A DNA stretch of 64,000 nucleotides, taken from NCBI RefSeq assembly GCF_021869535.1, contig NW_026262734.1, forward strand, positions 111,077,088 through 111,141,087, in the 5' to 3' direction. This document shows, piece after piece, positions 1-14,000 of the stretch (the stretch's first letter is position 1; every line of letters begins with the position of its first letter). The translations under genes were made by a program, and so were the position numbers. A model generated the notes under the pieces. The model had not been told where the DNA came from. It ran no database searches and was given only the letters and a program-made list of their open reading frames with translations. This DNA comes from Mytilus californianus (Eukaryota; Mollusca; Bivalvia; Mytilida; Mytilidae).

Positions 1-510
1 ATCCAGGATGGTTTATGAATCTAACAAATGTTTAAAAAATTTAACTGCAGACTGTATGTAATGTTAACTGGAAGAAAAGCTAAGTCCATTAATAAGTAAA
101 ATACGGAAAAACAAGAACAAAATTTTAACTAAATTTCATTCTAGATACTAGCTTTGATCATAAACAAGCTTCTGTCCAAGTTTGGTAAAAATCCAGGATA
201 GTTTAAGAAAGTTATCAAAATTTTAAAAACTGTAGCCACAGAGTGAATGCAATGTTTCCTGGCAGAAAAAACTAACTCCATTTATAAGTAAAATACTGTT
301 TTTTTTTAATTTACTTCTGGATACTATCATATGATCATAAAAAAGCTTCTGTCCAAGTTTGGTAGAAATCCAGGATAGTTTAAGAAAGTTATTAAAATTT
401 CAAAAACTTCAACCACAGAGTGAATATTTGTGGACGCCGCGACCACCGACGACGAAATGTAGGATCGCTATGTCTCGCTTTTTCGACAAAAGTCAACGGC
501 TCTACAAAAA
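1..510 (+). repeat. ~180-bp tandem-core interspersed element (family T), truncated by window edge
   Basis: Two to three diverged units containing CAGGATAGTTTAAGAAAGTT, ACCACAGAGTGAATG and AAGCTTCTGTCCAAGTTTGG. The array ends in a GC-rich tail with GATCGCTATGTCTCGCTTTT. The same family occurs complete at 48,605-49,650 (inverted) and 55,300-56,161. Confidence 0.85.
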
Positions 511-770
511 TCAGCAATTTTTAAATTTGTAAAGGGGCATAACTCTAGAACAGTAAAACTGACGCCACCAAAATTCAAATTTAATCAGTGTTTTGTGATA
601 ATGAGCATTGTGTACAAGATTCATAAAAGTTGGTGGAGACAAAGTAAAGTCAGAAATCGTAAACAAAAAATTCAAGCAACCTTTCCAATTGTTAAGGAGC
701 ATAACTCTAGAATTGTAAAATCGACGCCACCAAAATTCAACTTGACCAGTGTTTTGTGGAAATAAATTAT
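511..770 (+). repeat. ~157-bp repeat, GGGGCATAACTCTAGAAC family
   Basis: Nearly two units of the family that forms the larger array at 13,080-13,870, with the shared landmarks GGCATAACTCTAGAA and GACGCCACCAAAATTCAA. Confidence 0.8.
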
Positions 771-1814
771 CTCACAGCTTGGTCAAAATATAAAACATGT
801 TGCATTCAGTAATGTCAGTCATACGGGATTCTTTCGATACACTCGAGCTTTATATTTAATAATAAACATTTGTAAATATCGTACGTAGTAAACATTTCGC
901 GGGAAAATGTTCATTCACGATATATTCATGAATTAAACGATGTCTCGCGTAGATTTCTTTTGATTTTCTCTTCAGCGCATGGAAAATCCGCGAAGTAGTG
1001 TTTGTGATACTCATTTTCAAAATGAAGTTAAATTCACCTGAATTATCGGTGAACATTCATTCCTTTTTTATTCAAGCTGTAATCTTTTCAAAAGGACTCA
1101 AAATTTCAAAAGCATCTTCCTAAAATCAGTAATCAAACACTAGTACTACATTATCTTGGAGCAGAACATTTGCGATAGTCTGTCACCGGAAGTTTGAGGC
1201 CGACGCCTTAGGAAAGTATTGCTATAGCAAACTTCCCAAAAATGATAGACATACAAAAATGAATTCAAAATTCAACACATTGTAGATTGTATTTTAACAC
1301 TGAGATTGCAATTTCAACATTACTTTTGATTTGTTGTGTTAGGTTGTTGTCTCATTGTTGTATACCCAATATCTTTGGTCATTTAGCTTAACATTGGAAC
1401 ATCGGTAAACACTGCTGTCTCCTTAAATTAGCCATCTTCTGACTCTATCTTTGAAAAAATATCTAATGTTATATAAATCATTTATGTCTTGCGCTTAATT
1501 GTAAAATGAATCATTCTTAATAAGGCCTTATTTAAGAACAAGAATGTAAAAGGGATTTTAGTCGTTAAATGATAAGTGAAGACTTTTCATTAAACTTGGA
1601 AAATATTACTGTAGAAATACTATTATTTGCATGATTTTTTATTTGAACAATTGTAATTATATTATTTCATATCGAATAGTGATATTTTTACCAATACAGA
1701 AAGTTTTATATTTTACCTATTCATAAGAATTTTTGCTACGCAAGGGAGATAACTCACTTAACTATAGTTCATGATATAGTCTACTGGAAATTAATGAATC
1801 AGAGTACTTTAACC
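771..1814. other. no feature recognised
   Basis: AT-rich sequence. The short open frame at 856-1056 on the minus strand shows no family resemblance or codon signature, and no splice-supported exon was found. Confidence 0.4.
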
Positions 1815-2530
1815 TATTCAGCTCACCTGGCCCAACAGACCAAGTGAGCTTTTCTTATCACTTAGCGTCCTTCGTCTGTCGTCATCCGTTAACTTTTGCA
1901 AAAATCTTCTCAAGGCAAACTGCTACGTCAAATTTAATTAAACATGGTCGCAATCATCATCAGGATATCTAGTTTTAAAAATGTGTCCGTTGTCACCGCC
2001 TTCCAACTAACATGGCTGACATGGCTATAAAATAGGGGTAAAATGCAAGTTTTGTCTTTCATCCTGAAAACTGCTAGAATAGACACAATTTGTTGGGGGA
2101 GGGAGCATACAAATTCAGAATGTTTAGATCTACCTATTGTTTAAGTGTATTAAGGCTGTCAGACAACTTCTTTTCGGAGTAATTGCCCTTACTGATTAAT
2201 TTCACCAATATTTTTTTTTTCATTTTTTAATATTATCGTGAAATCTATAATAGATAGAGAAAAGCTTTGAAAAGCAAAAATTATCAGCAAGACAGGATCT
2301 ACTAATAAGTCAATGGCTAAAATCATCCTAGGACTACTTATTAGATTTATCGCCCTTTAATGATGATTTTTACCATTTTTTTGCGCTAAATATCTGAAAA
2401 ACTTATATATTAAGCAAAAAAGCTCAGCAAGACAATACCTATAAATAAGTCAAGTTTTGCTGAAATCGTTGGTAGACCCTTTATTTGAGTGATTGCTTTT
2501 ATATGACGATTTGTTTACCAATTTACAACT
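1815..2530 (+). repeat. diverged copy of family B interspersed repeat
   Basis: Begins GCTCACCTGGCCCAACAGAC and resembles the start of the element at 35,447-36,607: GCTCACC...GTGAGCTT, then the CGTC-rich stretch, then CAAAAATCTTCTC. It also carries the TCAGCAAGAC-type internal repeats. Confidence 0.6.
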
Positions 2531-4490
2531 AAGTCAGACATCACTTGGCAATCCGACAACTTTAGTCAAGATATGTATTTAAATACAAGAAAGTAAAAAT
2601 ACCAAAAAAAACGAACTCCGAGAAAGATTACTATTAAATCTCAGACAGATGTAATGACAACAGATAAGCCTGATTAATAACAAACAGGTAGAAACAGTTT
2701 TCATTACACAATTATTCAGGTAATATACAGGAAACAAATGCTAAACCAAATTACAAATAATTGTTATAATCCTCCCATGTACAAAGTTAATTCCAGAATT
2801 TTAAAGTAATATACAACATCTTTTGTCACCGGGGAATAAATTATATCCCAACACTGAAAAATATATCATACCAATAATAATGAAAACAAATAAATAAATA
2901 TTCATATTTTCAGCCTCTTAATGTTTTAACATAATATTTTTATGAATATATCAGAAGTAAAATACATTGATTTTTTTTTGATTTTTTTTTATTTTCTGTG
3001 TAAAATTTCTTGTAAAATTCTAAGCTTGAACACCATTCATATGATTTTGAAAATTTTATTTTTTATTTTAACAATTCTAGTTGACTCGGGGTAATAAATT
3101 ACTTGACAAATTTATTAGACATGCATGTGACATATGACAATTTATGAAGACCTTATTTTGATTTTATGTATCTTTTGTGTTTTGTGTCGATGAGCTTTGC
3201 TGACACATTGATATTATCTCTACATCACCTTTTATTTATTATAGACCTATTATACATGTATATAAAATTGTGATTTACATGTGTGCACTTCGTTGACTAA
3301 TTAGTATGATAACTTGTTAATCTTTTTTTCAAAGCACAGTGACTATAAAAAATCAGATCATCTTATCTGAAGTTGATGCATAATAGAGAGTAGGTTACTG
3401 TGGGTTTAAAAGTCAGCTCCCATATAAAAGTAGTTCAATGTGACCTTTATTTATTGTTTATGACTGGTTAAACTAAAATGTTTATATGGCAGTGTCTGTA
3501 GAAGGTCATCTGCAAATTTGTAACAGTATATAACATTTCTTTTATTTTCCATTTAATATCCATATATAATCAATCATATAATTTATCCAGCTACTGCTGT
3601 TAATGACTAAGTAGTTATATTTTGTTTTCATGTTGATTTTTGTTGAGGTGTGTATGCTTTATTATGTAGATTTTGTTATGACATGTCTTTTTCTGCAAAA
3701 TATGCAAGTCGTGCAAAAATTGTTTTCCTGAAATATTGCATTTGTGTAACAAAAAGCATAAAGAATAGAAAAAATATTTTTTTGTATGTATAGAATAAAA
3801 TAAAATATACTTAGTTCAAATCACATATATACCATAATTAAAAAAAAACACTTTTACGTAACAACTCATGTATTGTTAGAACTAAAGATTTCATAAAATG
3901 CTCTTTTACCATTATGATTTTCTTCCAAAAAATAATACATTAATAAATGTAAATAAATCAATCAGTGCATAAAAATCATCTGTAGATCTAATTAAATTAA
4001 GCATATGTTTGGTTTTTTTTATATTTCAACAGCGTCATATCTTGGTTGTATTCTTTGTGATCATCTCTATAAAAAATAAATGAAATAGTTTGATAATATT
4101 TTAAGATATGTACTAACACATGTGTTCTGGATCAAATGATTATTGTATTATGTTATTTTTCTTTTTTTTTAATTGAGAATGGCCAACAACATACATGCAA
4201 TGAGCCTTTTACTCATATACTGTAACTAAAAGATGATGAAAAAGATACTGGTCGTGGACCAGTTACCGCCAGAAATTAACAGTTTTTGTCAAATAGTTAT
4301 TAACAGGAACTCTTTGGGAAATTATCCTTTTAACATATAAAAGTTTAACAAAAGTTAGGTCTTTCACGATAGACTAGGATTTCAATTCCTCTTTTTTGTG
4401 TAGCAAAAAGAGAAGAAGGTATGTCAATTGAACCAAACACATCGCCAGTCTGACCATGAATTTGGTCCAATTTGAAAGGTCTCCTTCTTG
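2531..4490. other. no gene recognised; AT-rich
   Basis: Long AT-rich tract with homopolymer runs and no coding signal on either strand. The minus-strand frame at 4345-4527 could not be tied to any family. Confidence 0.4.
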
Positions 4491-5030
4491 CTCTTAATAA
4501 AGGCAACAGTAGTATACCGCTGTTCAACAGTCATAAATCGATAAAGCGAATACAAATCCGGGTCACAAACCAAAACCAGGGAAACACATCAACTATAAGA
4601 GGAAAACAATGGAATAACAGAAACATTGAACCACAACAAAAACAAACGCCAACATACATAGATACTGACTTTTTGATAACAACTGCCATATTCCTGACTT
4701 GGTACAGGACATTTTAAGAAACAAATGGCGGGGATGAACCTGATTTTATGGCTTGCCAAACCGCCCGCTTATATGGCAATGTAAAATACCGCTAAAATGA
4801 CAACATAACGTCACAGGAATCCAGTACAAATAAACGCAAGAACACTCAGGACAGAAAAATACATTAATAAATAATATAATAGATCATTTCACATGTTACC
4901 ACATGTAAACCACAGAATATCAACAGACACCTCCCATGAACTTACGACGGTACACCAGGACACCACAATATAATTATAAACTATGCGTCACACGAATGTA
5001 TCAACGCCACAAATAGTGTGTACTTTTTTG
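4491..5030 (+). repeat. interspersed repeat with ATTCCTGACTTGGTACAGGA
   Basis: Contains AATACAAATCCGGGTCACAA, GAGGAAAACAATGGAATAAC and TCCTGACTTGGTACAGGACA. A relative of the last segment (CCTGACTTAGGACAGGTGCA) occurs at 15,228. The 81-aa frame at 4472-4717 lies inside it and is probably not a gene. Confidence 0.55.
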
Positions 5031-6189
5031 TGACGCTTATTTTATCACAGGTAAATTTCTAAAAATAGAATATAATATTGGGATTGAGTTTGTACTTGTG
5101 TTATTTAATGTATTTTCGAACCATGACAAGAATATTAAAATGGAATTGTGTTTGTAATGGTGTAATTATTTGTATATTCTAGCCACGTCTATTTTTCTTC
5201 TAAATCAAAACTGTGTATAAACAAAAAAATCCTGTGCATATAGTTGCTTTAAACTAAAAACCATATAAATGAAATAGCTTATTAACTATCTTAACTTTTA
5301 CATACATAGAGAAAATAAAAATAGAATTCAAACCACAAACGATGATAAAACAAAATATCAAGCTTTTTAAAAGATTGTTGTAAATTAATAGAATATAAAT
5401 AGCTGTTCTTAAAAAGCAGAAAAAAATGATAGGTTCGTGTCCTTGTTTTTTGAGATATAATCAATTGAAAATTTGGCGGGAAATGATTCTCTTTAGATTT
5501 TTCATACATTTATGATTGATACCTATTTTCTTTCAACAACTTTAAAAGCCAAATTCCGTGATCAATCACTTAAGGTGGCTCGGGTGTCTTCCCCCATCTT
5601 GTATTTTGAAATAGCAGATAACAATTGGTCTACATCTTTAATGAAATCTACAAATTTCGAGAGTAGTATGTAATCTATGTGTAAGACTATTCATATTAAT
5701 ATAGAAAATCATGTGTTTTATCATATTTACGGCTGTATTTTACAAAAAACAGAATATTTTTGTTTTATAAATATGTTTTTTTCAAATTTGCCAGATAAGG
5801 GGAAATAACTCAGATATATGGGGAGATAACTCAGATAAGGTAACTTTAATAATAAAATGTGTTTCGAATTTACCTTTTTGATTATGTAGCAAGAAAACGA
5901 GTCCAGTGACCCCATTTTTTTTTTTCCTTTTCTTATCTAAAGCATATTATTAGAGCTATCTTTTCATATTTTATCTTTAAATTCTATGGTGTAGTTTTCA
6001 TCACACAAAATTGGATTTTTCCATGCATAATCTTTACACAATTGGACAATTTTGCACAACCTGTAGCGTGAAAAAAAGCCCAGTGACCCATACTTTTTAT
6101 TATATTTTTGAAAAAAACATGATATAAACTACATTTTGACAAATTATTAAAAAATTCAATGGATTTTAACTTAGACCCCCAGACACCTT

Positions 6190-6480
6190 TAGTTATTAGC
6201 CAACTTCTGTGATCGTTATTTAAGTGATTAGCCAAATTCTGTGATCAATCACTTAAGTTAAAAGCCAAATTCTGTGATCAATCACTTAAGTTATAAACCA
6301 AATTCTGTGATCAATCACTTAAGTTATAATTCAACTTCTGTCATCGTTACTTAAGTGATTAGCCAAATTCTGTGACCAGTCATTTAAGTTAAAAGCCAAA
6401 TTCCGTGATCAATAACTTAAGTTAAAAGCCAACTTCTGTGATCAGTCACTTAAATGATTAGCCATATTCCATGATAAGTT
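6190..6480 (+). repeat. ~33-bp tandem repeat with CACTTAAGTG-type palindromes
   Basis: About nine units of AGCCAAATTCTGTGATCAAT followed by CACTTAAGTTAAA, with variants. A lone extra unit sits at about 5,545-5,573, separated from the array by a ~620-bp repeat segment (GGTGGCTCGGGTGTCTTCCC...). Confidence 0.85.
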
Positions 6481-6489
6481 ACATTCAAT

Positions 6490-7475
6490 AACAAGCATTC
6501 TGAGAGTATTGCATGGCAATACAGTCCCCTACCAGTTAAAAATTCATTGTACTGGAACAAAATGATTACTTGGTTTATAACTTGTCATTGTGTTATGTAT
6601 ATAACAAATATTAAGTCAATATCTTCAAGCATGATGAAAAAAGTGTGGAAAACTGATAATTTAAGTGAATTTTCTATGTCCAAGGACCACAACTCTGCAT
6701 AAAATCATCAGACCTGTACAAAATTCGAACTTGATATGTAACTTGTCATGATAAAATTATATAAAATCAATATCTTCAAGCATGACGAAAAAAATTCAGG
6801 AAAACTGATTATTTGAGTGAACTTTCTAAGTCCAAGGACCATAACTCTGCACAAAATCATCAGACCAGAACAAAATTCGAACTTGATCTGTAACTAGTCA
6901 TGATAAAACAATACACCAAATATCAAATCAAAATCTTCAAGGACGAAGAAAAAAAGTGTGGAAAAATGATTTGCCCGACTGACGGATGGACAGACAGACA
7001 GACAGACGACGGATGGACAGACAGACAAACAGACAGACGGACGGAGTGCAAATCCTAAAGTTCCCTTCGACTTCGTCAGTAGGGGACTAATAACTCTGCA
7101 CAAATTCATAAGACCGGAACAAAATTTGAACTTCATCCGTAACTTGTCATGATAAAACTATATACCAATTATCAAATCAATCTCTTGAAGCATGACGAAA
7201 AAACAGTGCACAAAACTGATTATTTGAGTGAATTTTCTAAGTCAAAGGACCATAACTCTGCACAAAATCATCAGAACAGAACAAAATTCGAACTTGATCT
7301 GTAACTTGTCATGATAAAACGATACACTAAATGTCAAATCAATATCTTCAAGTATGAAGAAAAAATTGTGGAAAAATGATTTGCTGAACTGACGGATGGA
7401 CAGCTGGACAGACAGACAGAAACCTAAAGTCCCCTTTGACTTCATCGGTAGAGGACAAATAAGTCACATCCAGTG
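6490..7475 (+). repeat. tandem-core element with GACGGACAGAC tracts and terminal hairpin
   Basis: About four units with AGTCCAAGGACCATAACTCT and ATCAATATCTTCAAGCATGA. Two tails (6,968-7,091 and 7,390-7,466) contain GACGGATGGACAGACAGAC followed by a stem AGTTCCC...GGGGACT and A-rich sequence. Confidence 0.8.
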
Positions 7476-8563
7476 AGCAAAGTTTTCATTTTGAAATTGG
7501 ACCTAATTGTGAAACCTATTCTTTTCAAATGACATTTTATTGCAAGGAAGAGAGAAAAAAATATGATTATTAGATACTAAAGTTTATTGTAACAATGTTT
7601 ACAGTATCATGATTAAATCATTTATATTTAAGAATAATATTTACTTGACCTCAGGATCTTCATTAGTTATATCATTTTTGCTCAGTCATATATCTCCATT
7701 GATTATTTGATCAATAATTAGTTATTACAATTAAAATCATATAAATACAGTAGAACATCCATATGTCGAAGTCAAAGGGGTTTTGTACAAGTTTGGTCAT
7801 GAAACTATGATAAGAAAATGTTTTTTTTTTCCTTGTCCTTCTGTTGGGAATGAACTATGGTACTGAACCACTGAAGATATTTAATTTGAGATTTTCATCA
7901 TATGAACTTCAGAAAGCATAATCTACTGCAAATTCAAATTATGAAGAAAGTAGACATGTTGTATTCCACTAATAACAGAAGGGAACTTTTCTCCAATATG
8001 TGTTGCAGACTTTCAAGAATAAAAACCCTTGATCCAAAAGGATAAAAGGTGTCATTGCAATCTAAGCTACTAATAACGTGATATAGTGATTAATTTGTGA
8101 CCAATCAAAGCATAAGAAAATGACTGCTTAAAGAGAGATGAAATTTAACCCACATAAAGATAAAATTTTCTTTTACCAACTGGCTGAATATTGTACAAAG
8201 CACACATCAATGGGAGAAATATTCATTTTTAATCAAGATCAACAAAAATCATAAATAAATTTCCATAGTCGACATCTTCAGTAATATTTTTCACATCATC
8301 AGCAACTTATTTTCAATAATATTGAATTTGTGATATTTGTTTAACATTATACAATAATTCTTTATACATTTTCATGAAAGACCTAACCAATCATTACTGG
8401 TAAAGTTTTCAATGAGATCACAACCAATTAATGATTGTTTTCATTAATTTTATACACAGGGAATAACAAGTTTCCCTTAAAATCAAGATCAACATAATCA
8501 AGGTCATTCATATGTGTTCAATTGATATCACAGATATATAAATAGATTTCTGGAGAATGAGCA
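7476..8563 (-). other. probable 3' UTR / downstream flank of the dehydrogenase gene
   Basis: Mostly non-repetitive sequence after the stop codon. A minus-strand AATAAA (plus TTTATT near 7,582) is the best poly(A) signal candidate seen, but the transcript end is not resolved. Confidence 0.35.
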
Positions 8564-8654
8564 TCATCCATAAACAAGTTCTTTTTCCATATCTGAGCTT
8601 TGTTTACTGTACTGGTCGTTGTTAGAAACTAAAGATAGTTGTTGTTCACACCAT
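8564..8654 (-). CDS. acdh-11-like: ACDH-11-like exon 13 (stop codon)
   Basis: 91 nt coding with acceptor TTTTTTCAG. It completes Arg and reads [20 protein letters not shown], then DMEKELVYG and TGA. The WC pair sits where AidB has WCQVML at its C-terminus. Confidence 0.82.
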
Positions 8655-11007
8655 CTGAAAAAATAAGTAATGAATCAATGTTTGGCTTTTTTCCAATTCT
8701 AAAATGTTACAAAAACAGTCCAAATATGTGAGTTCTTTGTTCAGATCTGATCTATGTTTGGTTGCATCATATGGAAAAATGACATGCTATTCTGTTTGGT
8801 CTCCTTTGTTTTTTTAAAGAATATCATGAATATGATGTATTTTCATAAACTCTATCAATAGCTTATAAAAGATATGTCTATTGTTTTTCATGTTTAATCA
8901 TTACATGAATTTCATCATCACAATTGACGTTAGATTCTGTTAGCACTCAAAATATTTTTTGGTTTCAAATCATGTGAACATGCTAACAAGTCTTGCCTGC
9001 TTTTCTCATAATTATCACAATTCAGTTTTATGGCCATGTTTGGGATTTTTTTTAGTGATTTTCTCATTGATGAATATCCTAAACCTAATAAAAATTAAGG
9101 CCACAAAAAGCAAACTAATCTTTAGCTTTTTATGTATTTTTTTTAATTTCAGATGAGGAACACAGACACTTTTTCCTTCCATGAAATTACATGAAAATAT
9201 CTGATGTTTGTACAATGAATGATTAATTCAATGAGTTGTTTAAAAAAAAATAAATTCAAGAGATGGAAATAATAAAGTACATGATGGATGGTCTTCGAAG
9301 CTAAATAGTTTTATTTCATTTTTTGTTTGCTGTATACCAAACAAACAGTACTGACATCATAAAATCACAGGTTTTCTTAGTTTCTGTGTCATATCATGAA
9401 GACATAATTATTACCTTTTACATGCATAAATATCAGCTGGTGACATTCCACAGCTCGCTGTATGTTCAATCATTAATGTTCCTGAAATTAACATAGAAAT
9501 GGTCAATCATGAATCAGTTTGTTAAAATTTCTGACCAGTTGAACAGTTTGGTTTGATCAAAACAAATTGCAATTTGGTCAGAGTTTTGAATAAACTGCAA
9601 TAGGTGTAGAGCAACTCATAAAGTCAAGTCACAGTAACAAAATAATTTTAAAACCTGAACAAATTGTTTTAAAGGACTTCATGACTTTAGTTACATAGTA
9701 TGTTTATGTCACAAAAGTAACTACACTGAGATGAAATATTAATTTAGTCATTTGAATGAAAAGTATTGCATCTAAATTGCATTTCTGCATTAAACTTTCC
9801 TAATTTTAGCAATTTTTTGAATTACTCATTTGCAGTTGTTTGGTATCCAAAATGTAGAAAAACTCACATTTTACATTCAATATTCTAAACAAAATTAAAG
9901 AACCTTAGTGAGCGCGCTCACGTACCCCACGTCCCCACATTGTCATTGGAGAAATAAAATATGTGTAAGAAAAAAAAATTGTATAAGAAAAAAAAATTGA
10001 ATCATAATTTTCTGTCAATATGCACATGTACATAGTATGTCCTTATTATCTACAAAGTTTCATGAAATTATGTTGTGTGGTTTCAGAGGAGTTGCAATGA
10101 CAAACTGTTGCAGAAGTACATTGATGCAAATAAGTGCAAAGGGGCGATACGTAACGCCTAGAAAAAAAATTGAATTATAATTTCCTGTCGATATGCACAT
10201 CTACATAGTATGTCCTTATTATCTACAAAATTTCATGAAATTCTGTTGTGTGGTTTCAGAGGAGTTGCGATGACAAACTGTTGCAGTAGTACATTGAAGC
10301 AAATAAGTTCAAAGGGGCGTAACTCCTAGAAAAAAAATTGAACCGTAATTTCCTGTCGATATGCACATCTACATAGTATGTCCTTATTATCTAAAAAGGT
10401 TTCATGAAATTATGTTGTGTGGTATCAGAGGAGTTGCGATGACAAACTGTTGCAGTAGTACATTGAAGCAAATAAGTTCAAAGGGGCGTAACTCCTAGAA
10501 AAAAAATTGAACCTTAATTTCCTGTCGATATGCACATCTACATAGTATGTCCTTATTATCTAAAAAGGTTTCATGAAATTCTGTTGTGTGGTATCAGAGG
10601 AGTTGCGATGACAAACTGTTGCAGTAGTACATTGAAGCAAATAAGTTCAAAGGGGCGTAACTCCTAGAAAAAAAATTGAACCGTAATTTCCTGTCGATAT
10701 GCACATCTACATAGTATGTCCTTATTATCTAAAAAGGTTTCATGAAATTCTGGTGTGTGGTATCAGAGGAGTTGCGATGACAAACTGTTGCAATAGTACA
10801 TTGAAGCAAATAAGTTCAAAGGGGCGTAACTCCTAGAAAAAAAATTGAACCGTAATTTCCTGTCGATATGCACAACTACATAGTATGTCCTTATTATCTA
10901 AAAAGGTTTCGTGAAATTCTGTTGTGTGGTTTGAGAGGAGTTGCGATGACAAGAAACAGGACTGACGGACTGACGGACTGACGGACGGACAGACGGACGG
11001 ACGGACA

Positions 11008-11059
<52 letters not shown>

Positions 11060-14000
11060 GACATTATTTCAATATTTCTGCATTTAAAAGTTACTGGGAT
11101 AAGTTCTTTGTAAACTTGACAATAAACAAGATATTTCAGATTATATATAAACTTACCCATGTATATTCTTGACAAACTATATGACAAATCTCTGGCAGCA
11201 AAAGTCAAAACATCCAAATTTTTCTGATTTTTTGTAACAAAATGCAATACTGATTTCAATGCCATTTGTAACTTCTCTGCTTCTTTTGATAACTCTGAAG
11301 GTGTAGTGGATAGTTTGTTGTCAACGTCATTTTTTAAAGATATCAATGCCTGACCGTTTGATTTACTGATACATCGTAACACATCTAATGACAGGATATT
11401 TGTTGTTCCTTCCCATATAGTTAACACCTGTGTAAATGTAAAGGGCATATATAATAACGTGACACATCTAAAGACAGGATATTTTTTATTCCTAAATAAA
11501 AAGGATACAATTTGTAGTAGTAATTTAACTCATCATAGATACCGGGATTAAAATATTGAAGGCCACAGACACATGTTTAGTTGACAAAAGATTCATCAGT
11601 GAGGCTGGAATCAAAAAAGTTAAAAATAAAGTATGAACTTGAAGCGCAATATAAATGCATTTTACCTTATAATAGCAATTTTTTATTTGCACGTTGTTAA
11701 TGTCAAACAAAATTTAAAAGGATTTTTCAGATATTTTCCTCTTAATGATTTCAGGATTTTGAAATTAAAATTCATGTCTGTTGGGTGTTCAGTCAATTTT
11801 TAGACAACTGAATGTTTATTGTTTATCCTATGTAGGTAACAGTTACTTAAAAACTCTTGAAAGTGCACTGATTATAAAAAAGAAGATGTGGTATGATTGC
11901 CAATGAGACAACTCTCCACAAGAGACCAAATGACACAGAAATTAACAACTATAGGCATTGAGCATATCAATTGACTACAGACAAAGTTTCACAACAGTAC
12001 AGAATACACTGTGATCAAATCTCTAAAAACTGACTAAAAGACTTAACATATCAAAATTTATCGTTTGGTCTTTTATTATCTGTTCTTTTCAAAACGACCA
12101 TTTTATTTCTAGGTATATAAAGTATTTGATGCAAGGAAATAAATCAACAAACTTCTTACCTGAGCGTCTCTAAGAAAATTCGGTAACCCAGTCTCCTCTA
12201 TGTAACCTTGACCTCCAAAACTTTCCAAACCTTCTGAACTTACTGACATAGCCTAAAACAAATAAGTCAAAATAATTTATTCAAAATTGCTGCATGTTCG
12301 ACAATGATTGTCTTGATATGGGGGTTTAAGGTGCATTTATCAACAGCTGAGATATATTTAAAATAGCACTGTTGAATAGATGACTGACCTTTATTCTGGT
12401 AACAAGATATGAAAATAGTACATTTATTTATATAGCAAATTACCTGTGTTAAATGGCAAGTAGTTAAACTAAAAACAATACTAATGCTTTTGCATAGTAA
12501 ATATTTTAAAACAAATATAACATCAATTTTGAGGGATTTGTCCATTTGAAAAATTGGTATTTGCTACTTCTTCACTAAGCATGCAGCATTAAGAAGTAAG
12601 AGACTGGTCGGTCTCTAGTCAGAATAATGTGTCCAGGTAGAGTGACATTAATTTTTCTGTGGACTGTTAACTTGTGAACTAGCACATTAAAATTCTGGCT
12701 CAGTGTGTTAGTCTTGTACAATAAACTCATCATAGGTACTAAGAATAAAATTTTGTATGCCAGATGATTGTTTTGTATCAAAAGACTCATCAGTGATGCT
12801 CGAAACAAATGGAGAATGTGTCACTTTGGGCCAGGTGAGCTAAAAATTAATGCAGGATAACTTACCTTTCTTTTTAGTGTAAAGCAGACAGACTTCCCAT
12901 TACAATAGTACTATTGTCAGCTGATCATAGCACTTTCAAAAATACCAAAATAAACTCAAAACAAGAAATAACTATGAAATAAGACTGGTGGGAGTTTCAT
13001 AGATGCATCTACATACAAAAAAAGGGGAATCTGTCAATGGGACACAGATGATGCCCCAGCTTGCATATCATATAAAGTTATATAAAGGCATAACTGAAGA
13101 ACGGTAAAAGTGACGCTACCCAAGTTTGTACTTGATTTGAGTTTTGTGGTAATAAATATTGTGTATAAGTTTCATAACATTTGGTTGAGGCAAACTTAAG
13201 TTAGAGAATGGAAACGAAAAATTCAGCAATTTTCCCATTTGTAAAGGGGCATAACTCTAGAACAGTAAAAGTGACACCACCAAAATTCAAACTTGATCTA
13301 TATTTTGTGGGAATAAGCATTGTGTATAAGTATCATAATATTTGGTTGAGGCTAATTTAAGTTAGAGAATGGAAACGAAAAAGTCAGCAATTTTTCCATT
13401 TGTAAAGGGGCATAACTCTAGAATGCTTAAAGTGACACCACCAAAATTCAAACTTGATCTGTATTTTGTGGTAATAAGAATTGTGTATAAGTTTCATAAC
13501 ATTTGGTTGAGGCTAACTTAAGTTAGAGAACAGAAATGATATATTCAACAATTTTTCCATTTGTAAAGGAGCATAACTCTAGAACGATTAAAGTGATGCC
13601 ACCAAAATTTAAACTTGATCTGTGTTTTGTGGTAATAAGAATTGTGTATAAGTTTCATAACATTTGGTTGAGGCAAACTAAAGTTAAAGAACGGAAACGA
13701 AAAATTCAGCAATTTTTCCATTTGTAAAGGGGCATAAATCTAGAACTGTTAAGGTGACGCCACCAAAATTCAAACTTGATCTGTCACTGTGTTTTGTGAT
13801 AATAAACATTCTGTATAAGTTTCATAACATTTGGTTGAGGCAAACTAAAGTTAGAGAACGGAAACCAACTTTGGGACATAAGGACGGACAAGGGTAAACT
13901 TTAGAAACGATCCTGGTAAACTTATCGATCCTATGAATAAACTTATTCTAAAAGGTTACCAATTCAACACTGTATTTAGATCATTAAATATTGTTTTTAT

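Noticed and set aside
4345-4717. Minus frame with LRARRRPFKLDQIHGQTGDV and the overlapping plus frame
   Set aside because: Associated with an interspersed repeat; no recognisable domain. A relic of a repeat-borne ORF is possible but cannot be supported.
8959-9215. Opposed 65- and 66-aa frames
   Set aside because: AT-rich intronic sequence between exons 12 and 13 of the dehydrogenase; composition explains the frames.
11023-11448. Whole 141-aa frame as a protein
   Set aside because: Only 11,157-11,427 is coding (exon 11); the ends run through the acceptor and past the donor into the tandem repeat.
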